Shown here one piece after another: positions 1 through 5,323 of a stretch of 5,323 nucleotides of DNA. Positions within the stretch are counted from its first letter, which is position 1. The number at the start of each line of letters is the position of its first letter. The DNA lies in NCBI GenBank assembly GCA_013696905.1, contig JACCXP010000232.1, positions 1-5,323 of the forward strand, given 5' to 3'. Under the pieces are notes generated by a model. It saw only the letters and a program-made list of their open reading frames with translations, was not told the DNA's origin and searched no databases. The translations under genes and the position numbers were made by a program. The stretch is from Thermoleophilaceae bacterium. GTDB taxonomy: Bacteria; Actinomycetota; Thermoleophilia; Solirubrobacterales; Thermoleophilaceae.

Positions 1-1
1 G

Positions 2-754
2 ACCTGCACCCCCGTCGGCGCCGGCGGACGCTGGCTGGGAGTGATCTTCGCCGACCGCGGGGGGGACCGCCTCGAGCTGACAGAGCCCGAGCGTCACGCG
101 ATGTGGCTGCTCGGCAAGACGGCCGCGCTCGCCGCGAGCGCGCAGATCGCCACGACTGAGCACGAGCAGGCGCGCCAGCTGGGCGGCCAGATCGAGCTGG
201 CGCGCGAGGTCCACGAGCGCGTGATTCAGCGGGTCTTCGGTGTCTACCTCGCCCTCGGATCGGGGCGCGACCTCGACGAGGCGGAGCGCTTGCGCTGCGC
301 CGACGAGATCCAAGGAGCGCTCGTCGATCTGCGCACGGCGCTCTCGCGGCCGCTGGGAGCCGTGGCGCCGAGGCGCGCCGACGTGACGTTGCGGGAGGAG
401 CTCGCGCGCCTGACACGCCACTACACCCGGCTCGGAGTGGAGGTGAGCTGGGAGCTCGACCCTCCGCTGCCCGACGAGCTCGAGCCGATCGCGCAGTCGG
501 TGCTCGCGGAGGCGCTGCGAAACGCCGACCGCCACGCCGAGCCATCCTTCGTATCGGTGAGGGTCGGCCAGGTGGACGGGGCCTACACGCTCGAGGTCCG
601 AAACGACGGCGTACGCGCGGGCAACGGGAGCCGGGGCACCGGGATGGGGCTGCGGCTGGCCACCTTCGAGGCGCTCCAGTGCGGCGGGGTGCTGGAGTTC
701 GGGGCCGGGCCGCCTGGCGAGTGGCACGTGCGCCTGGTTGCACCGGGCCGGTGA
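2..754 (+). CDS. GAF-domain sensor histidine kinase, C-terminal part (5' end outside window)
   Basis: This is the C-terminal part of a cytoplasmic-type histidine kinase that autophosphorylates on His and passes the phosphate to the regulator encoded next. The frame is open from base 2, so the gene begins upstream. A GTG at 41 falls inside the last strands of what looks like a GAF sensor domain (RWLGVIFADR, about 29-58) and is not a credible start. A helical linker follows, then a HisKA_3-type motif AREVHERVIQRVFG with the phospho-acceptor His codon at 212-214. The residue after His is Glu rather than the common Asp. The HATPase part shows an N box (ALRNADRHA, Asn at 521-523), a G1-like NDG (602-610) and a G2 box GTGMGL (635-652). 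No membrane segment is visible in this part. The stop overlaps the next start as GTGA. Family assignment is strong; the signal sensed cannot be told from this fragment. Confidence 0.9.
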   Translation, partial: TCTPVGAGGRWLGVIFADRGGDRLELTEPERHAMWLLGKTAALAASAQIATTEHEQARQLGGQIELAREVHERVIQRVFGVYLALGSGRDLDEAERLRCADEIQGALVDLRTALSRPLGAVAPRRADVTLREELARLTRHYTRLGVEVSWELDPPLPDELEPIAQSVLAEALRNADRHAEPSFVSVRVGQVDGAYTLEVRNDGVRAGNGSRGTGMGLRLATFEALQCGGVLEFGAGPPGEWHVRLVAPGR

Positions 755-1398
755 GCGGGTCGGCCAGGAGAGGCGACGCCGAGGCGAACGATGGCCGGCG
801 GCTGCGTCTGCTCGTGGTGGACGACCACGACGTCGTGCACTGGGGCTTCCGGCTGCTGCTCACCGAGCAGCCCTGGGTCGAGCGTTGCCTGAGTGCGCGC
901 ACGAGCGAGGAGGCGCTCGAGCTCGCGGCCCGCTACGACCCGCACGTCGCGCTCGTGGACCTGTTCCTCGGCGATCAGTCGGGGGCCGAGCTGTGCGAGG
1001 CGCTGCGCCGCGACTCACCGCGCACACGGGTGCTGCTGATCTCGGGTGCGGGCTGGATCTCGCCCGAGGCGGCCAGGACCGCGGGCGCGTCCGGCTTCGT
1101 GCCCAAGGACTGGGCGGCGCGCGACATCACGCGGGCCGTGCGCATGGTCGCCGGCGGGCGGACCGTCTTCGCCCCGCGCGCCGAGCAACCGGCGACGTCG
1201 CTCACCGACCGCGAGCGCGAGGTGCTCGGCCTGATGGCTTCCGGCGCCACGAACCGTGAGATCGCTGCGCAGCTGTACCTCTCCCCGCACACCATCAAGG
1301 AGCACACGAGTGCCCTCTACCGCAAGCTCGACGTGCGCAACCGGGCCGAGGCGGTCCAGCGCGCCGAGCGTCTCGGGCTGACTAGTTGGAGAACTTAG
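751..1398 (+). CDS. NarL/LuxR-family two-component response regulator
   Basis: This 215-residue protein has a receiver domain followed by a LuxR-type helix-turn-helix, and is the probable partner of the kinase just upstream. The GTG at 751 is chosen because it overlaps the kinase stop by 4 bases and gives a short tail before the first receiver strand. Receiver residues are all present: acidic pair D24-D25, phospho-acceptor D70 (codon 958-960, in VALVDLFLGD), S98 and K119. The DNA-binding domain covers about residues 150-210, starting LTDREREVLGLMASG, with the recognition-helix region SPHTIKEHTSALYRKL. It is expected to bind DNA as a dimer after phosphorylation. Targets are unknown; the adjacent fatty acid operon is a candidate only by position. 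The upstream ATG at 679 in the same frame would run through the kinase gene and is not favoured. Confidence 0.93.
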   Translation: MSGSARRGDAEANDGRRLRLLVVDDHDVVHWGFRLLLTEQPWVERCLSARTSEEALELAARYDPHVALVDLFLGDQSGAELCEALRRDSPRTRVLLISGAGWISPEAARTAGASGFVPKDWAARDITRAVRMVAGGRTVFAPRAEQPATSLTDREREVLGLMASGATNREIAAQLYLSPHTIKEHTSALYRKLDVRNRAEAVQRAERLGLTSWRT

Positions 1399-1428
1399 GA
1401 TGGCGTCAAAGCACCGCGCCCCCTCTGT

Positions 1429-1448
1429 AACCCCCCGGGTGGGGGGTT
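1429..1448 (+). terminator. GC-rich hairpin, probable terminator after the response regulator
   Basis: The arms AACCCCCC (1429-1436) and GGGGGGTT (1441-1448) pair perfectly over 8 bp around a 4-base loop, GGGT. The hairpin lies 30 bases after the regulator stop and 50 bases before the fabD start. No T-run follows, so it is not a textbook intrinsic terminator. U-less hairpins of this kind have been proposed as terminators in high-GC actinobacteria. Alternatively it could be part of the fabD leader and affect translation or attenuation. Confidence 0.5.
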
Positions 1449-1483
1449 CGCCTCGCCGGGTCTCCTGCAACCGGCGTGCTAAC

Positions 1484-1491
1484 GGGTAGGA
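1484..1491 (+). promoter_or_regulatory. ribosome binding site of fabD
   Basis: GGGTAGGA ends 7 bases before the ATG at 1499, a normal Shine-Dalgarno distance, and supports this start for fabD. The TAG inside it is also the stop of the small upstream ORF. Confidence 0.5.
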
Positions 1492-1498
1492 CTCGGGC

Positions 1499-2353
1499 AT
1501 GAGCGAATTCGTCTTACTGTTTCCCGGCCAGGGCAGCCAGGAGCCCGAGATGGCCGAGACCGTCGCCAAGCTGCGTCCGGATCTGGCCGAGCGCGTCACC
1601 GCCGCCGTCGGTGAGGACCCCTTCCCGCGGGTCGCGGATGGCACGCGGTTCGCGCAGCCCGCGATCTTCTGTGCCGCGATCGCTGGGTTCGAGCGCCTCG
1701 GGCGCCCCGAGGCGGATCTCTACGCGGGCCACTCCCTCGGTGAGATCACCGCGCTGGTGGCGGCGGGGGCCCTGAGCGAGGACGACGGGCTTCAGATCGT
1801 CGTCGAGCGCGGGCGGCTGATGGACCGCGCGGCCGTAGAGACCCCGGGCGGCATGCTGGCCGTGCTCGCCAAGCGCAGCGAGGCCGAGGCGCTGGCCGAG
1901 GGCAACGACCTCGTGGTCGCCAACGACAACGCCCCGGAGCAGATCGTGCTCTCCGGCCCCATCGCCGGGATCGAGGCGGCCGAGGCCGAGGCGAGCGAGG
2001 GGGATCTGAGGGCGAAGCGGCTGCCGGTCGCCGGCGCCTTCCACTCGCCCCTGCTCGAGCACGTCGTGGAGCCCTTCCTGGCGGCGATGGGGGAGGTCGA
2101 GGTCCGAAGGCCGCGCGCCCCCGTGTACTCGTGCGTCACGGCCGCCCCCTTCGACGACGATCCCCGCGACGCCCTGGCGAAGGCGCTCGTGTCGACCGTA
2201 CGCTGGGTCGAGGTCCTGCACGCCGTCCACTCCGCCGGCGGGCGCAGGTTCGTGGAGACGGGGCCCGGCAAGGTCCTGACCGGGCTCGTGAAGCGTACGC
2301 TGGACGATGTCGAAGTGACCGCGCCGGAGCCGGCCGAGGCAGCCAGTGCCTGA
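1499..2353 (+). CDS. fabD: malonyl-CoA:ACP transacylase (FabD)
   Basis: This cytoplasmic enzyme moves malonyl from CoA to the phosphopantetheine arm of ACP, supplying the extender unit of FAS-II. The 284-residue product has the family's GQGSQ (residues 10-14), nucleophile Ser79 in GHSLGE, Arg104 in ERGRLM (binds the malonyl carboxylate), catalytic His182 in GAFHSPLL, and the C-terminal GPGKVLTGLVKR. These match Ser92, Arg117 and His201 of the E. coli enzyme. It is about 25 residues shorter than E. coli FabD (309). By eye, roughly 10 residues of this are missing between GQGSQ and the QP motif at 53-54, and the C-terminus is also shorter. ATG 1499 is the only sensible start and has a Shine-Dalgarno sequence. 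It is the first gene of the operon; its last 8 bases overlap fabG. Confidence 0.96.
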   Translation: MSEFVLLFPGQGSQEPEMAETVAKLRPDLAERVTAAVGEDPFPRVADGTRFAQPAIFCAAIAGFERLGRPEADLYAGHSLGEITALVAAGALSEDDGLQIVVERGRLMDRAAVETPGGMLAVLAKRSEAEALAEGNDLVVANDNAPEQIVLSGPIAGIEAAEAEASEGDLRAKRLPVAGAFHSPLLEHVVEPFLAAMGEVEVRRPRAPVYSCVTAAPFDDDPRDALAKALVSTVRWVEVLHAVHSAGGRRFVETGPGKVLTGLVKRTLDDVEVTAPEPAEAASA

Positions 2354-3083
2354 GGAAAAGGCCAAGGGCTGTGCGCTCGTGACCGGCGCCTCTCGCGGGA
2401 TCGGCGCCGCGACCGCACGCTTGCTTGCCGCCGAGGGATGGCCCGTCGGGATCAACTACCGCAGCGACCAGGAGGGCGCCGAGCGCGTCGTGGGCGAGAT
2501 CGAGGAAGCCGGCGGCCGCGCCTTCGCGCTGCGCGCAGACGTGGCCGATCCCTCCGCCGCGGACGAGTTGTTCACCTCCCTCGAGGAGCACTTCGGCCCC
2601 GTCCTGGTGCTCGTTAACAACGCCGGCGTGCGCGACGACGGCCTCTCGCCCCAGCTCAAGGACGACGCCTGGAACCGGGTGATCGAGACCAACCTGTCCG
2701 CCGCCTTTCGCACCACCCGGCGCGCCCTACGTCCGATGATGCGGGAACGCTTCGGCCGCGTTGTGAACATCGCCTCGATCGTCGGCCAGCGCGCGAACCC
2801 CGGCCAGGCCAACTACGCCGCCTCGAAGGCCGGGCTGATCGCATTCACGCACACGGTCGCGGCCGAGGTGGCGCGCCGCTCGGTCACCGTCAACGCCGTG
2901 GCGCCCGGGCTTGTGGAAACCGAGTTGACCGAGGACATCGGCGACGAGATGCTGAAGGCGATCCCGGCGCGACGCGCCGGAACCCCCGAGGAGGTGGCGG
3001 CCTGCGTGCGCTTCCTCGTCTCGGACGACGCTTCCTATGTCAATGGCACGACCCTGACCGTAGATGGCGGCCTGACCGCGTAG
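2346..3083 (+). CDS. fabG: 3-oxoacyl-ACP reductase (FabG), SDR family
   Basis: This enzyme reduces 3-ketoacyl-ACP to 3-hydroxyacyl-ACP with NADPH, the first reduction of each elongation round. At 245 residues it has the usual length of classical short-chain dehydrogenases. Visible motifs are the cofactor loop TGASRGIG (13-20), NNAG (91-94) and the catalytic tetrad Asn116, Ser144, Tyr157 and Lys161 (YAASK), followed by the structural VNAVAPG and the C-terminal YVNGTTLTVDGG. Spacing between Ser, Tyr and Lys matches E. coli FabG (138/151/155). The GTG start at 2346 lies inside the end of fabD (8-base overlap) and has GAGG at 2336-2339. The next in-frame GTG, at 2379, would delete the first strand of the cofactor-binding fold. 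SDR proteins are broad, but the position between fabD and acpP makes FabG the clear choice. Confidence 0.95.
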   Translation: MPEEKAKGCALVTGASRGIGAATARLLAAEGWPVGINYRSDQEGAERVVGEIEEAGGRAFALRADVADPSAADELFTSLEEHFGPVLVLVNNAGVRDDGLSPQLKDDAWNRVIETNLSAAFRTTRRALRPMMRERFGRVVNIASIVGQRANPGQANYAASKAGLIAFTHTVAAEVARRSVTVNAVAPGLVETELTEDIGDEMLKAIPARRAGTPEEVAACVRFLVSDDASYVNGTTLTVDGGLTA

Positions 3084-3096
3084 CGGTCGCCGTCCG

Positions 3097-3103
3097 AAAG
3101 GAG
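3097..3103 (+). promoter_or_regulatory. strong ribosome binding site of acpP
   Basis: AAAGGAG lies 9 bases before the acpP ATG in a 29-base spacer. It is the best Shine-Dalgarno match in the operon; most other genes here start inside or next to the previous stop codon. Confidence 0.75.
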
Positions 3104-3112
3104 CAACACAGA

Positions 3113-3361
3113 ATGGCTGCTGCAACCAAGGAACAGATCGAGGAGCGCATGACCGAGGCGCTCGTGAGCTTTGGCGCCGAGCGCGACGACGTCAAGCGCG
3201 ATGCCGACTGGGAGTCGCTCGATGTGGACTCGCTCGATCTCGTCGAGCTTGCGCAGATCGTCGAGGAGGAGTACGGCGTGAAGATGAAGGAGGAGGACAT
3301 GAAGGAGATGAAGACCGTCGGCGATGCCGTCGACTTCGTCGCGGAGCGAGCCGGGTCGTGA
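3113..3361 (+). CDS. acpP: acyl carrier protein
   Basis: This small acidic carrier (82 residues) holds growing acyl chains on a 4'-phosphopantetheine arm and delivers them to every enzyme of the pathway. The attachment serine is Ser40 in VDSLDLVEL, matching the DSL signature at the start of helix II. The rest fits the four-helix carrier fold: helix I about 6-20, helix II 40-55, and a final helix after KTVGDAVDFV. Its own strong ribosome binding site and 29-base spacer suggest higher translation than its neighbours, as expected for an abundant protein. The GTGA at the end joins it to fabF. A carrier for another pathway is conceivable, but its place between fabG and fabF argues for primary fatty acid synthesis. 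It needs a holo-ACP synthase, which is not in the window. Confidence 0.96.
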   Translation: MAAATKEQIEERMTEALVSFGAERDDVKRDADWESLDVDSLDLVELAQIVEEEYGVKMKEEDMKEMKTVGDAVDFVAERAGS

Positions 3362-4557
3362 CCCGGCGGGTCGCGATCACGGGGATCGGGGCCGTCACTC
3401 CACTCGGGGTCGGCGCCGACGGGCTCATAGAGCGCTGGTCGGCGGGCGAGTCGGGGATCGAGGATGGGTTTGGCCGCTGCCGTGAGTTCGACCCCGAGGA
3501 GCATCTCTCCATCAAGACGGCCCGACGCGCGGACCGCTTCACCCAGTTGTCGTTGGTGGCGTGCGGTGAGGCGCTCTCCCAGGCGGGTTGGGACGACGAG
3601 CCACCGGTGGATCCCGGGCGCACGGGGTGTGTCATGGGCACGGGAATAGGTGGCATCGGCACGATCGAGGACCAGCTCGAGGTGCTGCGCGAGCGCGGCG
3701 CCGAGGCGGTCTCCGCGCTCGCGGTGCCGATGATGATGGCCAACGCGGCCTCCGGGGTCGTAGCCATGCGCCATGGCTTGAAGGGACAGTGCTACGGAAC
3801 GGTGTCGGCCTGCGCGGCGGGCGCCCACGCGCTTGGCGCCGGGGTGCGCATGGTGCAGCACGGTGACGCTGACGCCTGCGTGGCGGGAGGTGCCGAGGCG
3901 GGCCTCACGCCGTTCGCCCAGGCGGCTTTTGCGAACATGGGCGCGACCTCGCCGAGCGGTGTCTCGCGCCCGTTTGACGCTCGCCGCGACGGCTTCGTGA
4001 TGGGCGAGGCCGCGGCGGCGCTCGTGCTCGAGTCCGAAGAGTCTGCACGCGAGCGTGGCGCCGAGGTGCTGGGCTACGTGACGGGCTACGGGGCGACGGC
4101 AGACGCGCACCATCTGACGGCGCCCGAGCCCTCGGGCGACGGCGCGTCGCGGGCTATCGAGCTCGCGCTCGCAGACGCAGAGGTCGGGCCCGACGGCGTG
4201 GATTGGGTAAACGCCCACGGCACCTCGACCTCCCTCAACGACGCTTCGGAGACCGAGGCGCTCAAGCAAGCGCTCGGCGAGCGGGCCCGCGAGATCCCGG
4301 TGTCCTCGCTGAAGTCGGCGATCGGGCACACCTTCGGCGCCGCCGGCGCCGTCGAAGCCGCCGCCACGGCGCTCGCCCTGCGACGTGGAGTCGCGCCCCC
4401 GACGGTCGGTTGGGAAGAGCGCGACGAGTCGTGCGACCTCGACTACGTGCCCGGCGAGGCCAGGGCGCTCGAGGGCAACGGAAGGCCGCTGTGCGCGATC
4501 TCGAACTCCTTCGGCTTCGGCGGGCACAACGCGGTGCTCTGCATGGAGGCGGCATGA
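3358..4557 (+). CDS. fabF: 3-oxoacyl-ACP synthase II (FabF/KasA type)
   Basis: This enzyme condenses malonyl-ACP with acyl-ACP, extending the chain by two carbons. The 399-residue thiolase-fold protein carries the Cys-His-His triad: Cys152 in VSACAAGAH (codon 3811-3813), His287 in NAHGTST (4216-4218) and His324 in KSAIGHTFGAAGA (4327-4329), with conserved Lys319. The C-terminal loop SNSFGFGGHN has His where E. coli FabF has Thr, as in mycobacterial KasA. It is slightly shorter than E. coli FabF (413) with no visible domain loss. The GTG start at 3358 overlaps the acpP stop, and the stop overlaps the next ATG as ATGA, so translation is probably coupled on both sides. A polyketide chain-length factor is excluded because the active-site Cys is present. 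Whether it acts as initiating or only elongating synthase cannot be read from sequence. Confidence 0.96.
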   Translation: MTRRVAITGIGAVTPLGVGADGLIERWSAGESGIEDGFGRCREFDPEEHLSIKTARRADRFTQLSLVACGEALSQAGWDDEPPVDPGRTGCVMGTGIGGIGTIEDQLEVLRERGAEAVSALAVPMMMANAASGVVAMRHGLKGQCYGTVSACAAGAHALGAGVRMVQHGDADACVAGGAEAGLTPFAQAAFANMGATSPSGVSRPFDARRDGFVMGEAAAALVLESEESARERGAEVLGYVTGYGATADAHHLTAPEPSGDGASRAIELALADAEVGPDGVDWVNAHGTSTSLNDASETEALKQALGERAREIPVSSLKSAIGHTFGAAGAVEAAATALALRRGVAPPTVGWEERDESCDLDYVPGEARALEGNGRPLCAISNSFGFGGHNAVLCMEAA

Positions 4558-5003
4558 CGCGCGGGCGAACGATCACCGAAGCCGACATCGTCGCGTTCTC
4601 GGGGTTGACCGGCGATCACCATCCCCAGCACACCGACGCCGTGTGGGCCGAGGCGGGCCCGTTCGGCGGCATCCTTGCGCACGGGATGCTGGTGCTCTCC
4701 TACGCAGTCGGGCTCGTCCCGCTCGATCCCGAGCGCGTTGTCGCGCTGCGCCGCTTCGAGGACGTCGTCTTCAAGCGGCCGGTGCGCATCGGGGACACGA
4801 TCCACGTCGACGTCAAGCTCGCGCGAGCGGACGAGGGGCGCGGCCTCGAGTCATGGGAATGGCGGATACTCAACCAGGATGACGAGCTTGTGATCAGGGC
4901 CAAGGTCGAAGCGGTCGTGCGGGGCGAGGCTGACCCCGAAGCCGAGTCCGAGCCGGCCGAGTCCGAGCAGGAACAGCCCGCTGAGGGCGAAGGGTCGGTG
5001 TAG
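4554..5003 (+). CDS. MaoC-like hotdog dehydratase, probable 3-hydroxyacyl-ACP dehydratase
   Basis: This 149-residue single-hotdog protein belongs to the MaoC/R-hydratase family and probably removes water from 3-hydroxyacyl-ACP, the step done by FabZ in E. coli and by HadAB/HadBC in mycobacteria. The hydratase motif lies at residues 15-32 (FSGLTGDHHPQH...), with expected catalytic Asp21 and His26, and a conserved AHGML follows at 42-46. The motif's usual Asn two residues after Asp is His23. The core ends near residue 122; residues 125-149 form a Glu-rich tail with no basic residues. The ATG at 4554 overlaps the fabF stop (ATGA); the same frame is open further upstream but encodes no family-like sequence there. 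The N-terminus is short, starting almost directly at the motif helix. It may be a homodimer or need a partner subunit encoded elsewhere. Family is secure; the substrate is inferred from the operon. Confidence 0.88.
   Translation: MTRGRTITEADIVAFSGLTGDHHPQHTDAVWAEAGPFGGILAHGMLVLSYAVGLVPLDPERVVALRRFEDVVFKRPVRIGDTIHVDVKLARADEGRGLESWEWRILNQDDELVIRAKVEAVVRGEADPEAESEPAESEQEQPAEGEGSV
4941..4967 (+). repeat. 12-base direct repeat inside the acidic tail of the MaoC-like gene
   Basis: GCCGAGTCCGAG occurs at 4941-4952 and again at 4956-4967, a period of 15 bases, so it stays in frame and encodes AESE-P-AESE. It looks like a small tandem duplication that lengthened the Glu-rich tail. Confidence 0.75.
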
Positions 5004-5005
5004 CG

Positions 5006-5323
5006 ATGATTCTCGAAGGCAAGCGTCTGCTGATAACCGGGGTGATGACCAAGCAGTCGATCGCCTATGCGGTCGCCGAGCAGGCCCAGCAGCAGGGGGC
5101 CGAGGTCGTGCTGACGAGCTTCGGCCGCGCGCGCAGGATGACCGAGCGGGCCGCGGGCGGCCTACCCGACACGCCCGACGTGCTCGAGCTGGACGTAAAC
5201 AAGCCCGAGGACTTCGCCGCCCTGGCGGACGAGCTGGGCTCGCGCTGGGGGGCGCTCGACGGCGTGCTCCACGCGATCGCCTTCGCCCCCGAGGACGCCA
5301 TCGGCGGAGGCTTCCTCGACACT
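5006..5323 (+). CDS. fabI: enoyl-ACP reductase, FabI/InhA family (3' end outside window)
   Basis: This enzyme reduces trans-2-enoyl-ACP to acyl-ACP with NADH, closing the FAS-II cycle. The 106 codons present run open to the window edge. They match the N-terminal half of FabI/InhA: MILEGKRLLITG, the atypical SDR cofactor loop G-x5-SIA (Gly12 to Ala20) in place of TGxxxGxG, ELDV with Asp63 near the adenine site, and the substrate/inhibitor loop HAIAFAP (89-95). In InhA the same loop reads HSIGFMP. The catalytic Tyr and Lys would lie beyond the window. The ATG at 5006 is 2 bases after the MaoC-like stop; GAAGG at 4989-4993 is a possible, somewhat distant ribosome binding site. It is the sixth gene of the operon. 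FabI-type reductase is clearly favoured over FabK, FabL or FabV by these motifs. Confidence 0.93.
   Translation, partial: MILEGKRLLITGVMTKQSIAYAVAEQAQQQGAEVVLTSFGRARRMTERAAGGLPDTPDVLELDVNKPEDFAALADELGSRWGALDGVLHAIAFAPEDAIGGGFLDT

Larger units (their letters stand above)
1399..1498 (+). other. intergenic region upstream of fabD
   Basis: This 100-base gap separates the two-component genes from the fatty acid operon and is the only sizeable non-coding stretch in the window. It holds a perfect 8-bp hairpin (1429-1448), a second inverted repeat CGCCGG/CCGGCG (1454-1459 and 1471-1476, 11-base loop) and the fabD ribosome binding site. A 29-codon ORF, ATG 1400 to TAG 1489, spans almost the whole gap; its reality is doubtful and it is discussed under findings. 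I could not identify a convincing -35/-10 promoter pair, although a fabD promoter would be expected here or at the end of the regulator gene. Confidence 0.6.

Noticed and set aside
41..43. GTG as the start of the histidine kinase
   Set aside because: The frame is open back to base 2 and encodes GAF-like sequence on both sides of it, so the gene starts outside the window.
1478..1483. GCTAAC as a -10 element for fabD
   Set aside because: No matching -35 lies about 17 bases upstream, and initiation from it would fall at the fabD ribosome binding site.
1015..1644. 209-codon - strand frame covering the end of the regulator, the gap and the start of fabD
   Set aside because: It is antisense to two well-supported genes and reads through the hairpin; no family resemblance.
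1514..2455. 313-codon open frame on the - strand across fabD
   Set aside because: Shadow of fabD with no recognisable domain and low-complexity composition.
3287..3301. Shine-Dalgarno-like AAGGAGGAGG followed by an in-frame ATG inside acpP
   Set aside because: It encodes the Lys/Glu-rich stretch before helix III, normal for ACP. An internal start there would make only a 20-residue fragment.
3040..4527. 495-codon open frame on the - strand across acpP and fabF
   Set aside because: It is fully antisense to two genes with intact catalytic motifs. Its translation is Arg/His/Gly-rich and resembles no family. Long antisense frames are common where codon third positions are mostly G or C.
4203..4553. 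In-frame upstream extension of the MaoC-like gene
   Set aside because: It would overlap fabF by 350 bases, the encoded sequence is Arg-rich and unlike the family, and ATG 4554 sits in a typical ATGA junction.

Overview
The window is a high-GC, gene-dense stretch with seven complete or nearly complete coding frames plus one cut at the right edge, all on the + strand. GTG starts on three genes, stop/start overlaps of 4 to 8 bases, an InhA-like enoyl reductase, a KasA-like 'GFGGHN' C-terminus on the condensing enzyme and a MaoC-type dehydratase all point to an actinobacterium. The protein style resembles the Thermoleophilia (Solirubrobacterales/Gaiellales group), but that finer placement is an impression from family knowledge, not a computed result.

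Region 1 (1-1398) is a two-component system. It holds the C-terminal part of a GAF-linked histidine kinase of the HisKA_3/HATPase type, then a NarL/LuxR-family response regulator whose GTG start overlaps the kinase stop (GTGA). Region 2 (1399-1498) is a 100-base gap. It contains a perfect 8-bp GC-rich hairpin that probably ends the first unit, a second weaker inverted repeat, a 29-codon micro-ORF of doubtful status, and the fabD ribosome binding site.

Region 3 (1499-5323, continuing beyond the window) is a type II fatty acid synthase (FAS-II) operon in the order fabD, fabG, acpP, fabF, maoC-like dehydratase, fabI/inhA-like. FabD loads malonyl onto the acyl carrier protein and FabF condenses it with the growing acyl-ACP. 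FabG reduces the 3-keto group with NADPH, the MaoC-like hotdog protein is the likely 3-hydroxyacyl-ACP dehydratase, and the enoyl reductase completes the cycle. All catalytic residues that can be checked are present. No fabZ, fabH or accessory acc gene lies in the window, so the MaoC protein appears to fill the FabZ position. Neighbouring genes overlap or nearly touch, except that acpP has a 29-base leader with a strong Shine-Dalgarno sequence, fitting the need for excess ACP.

I see no mobile element, CRISPR array, tRNA or rRNA. Nothing here looks like a wholly new system. The points most worth a second look are the Ala-Ala substitution in the inhibitor-binding loop of the enoyl reductase, the atypical hydratase motif and acidic repeat tail of the MaoC protein, the kinase/regulator pair beside the lipid operon, and the structured gap upstream of fabD.
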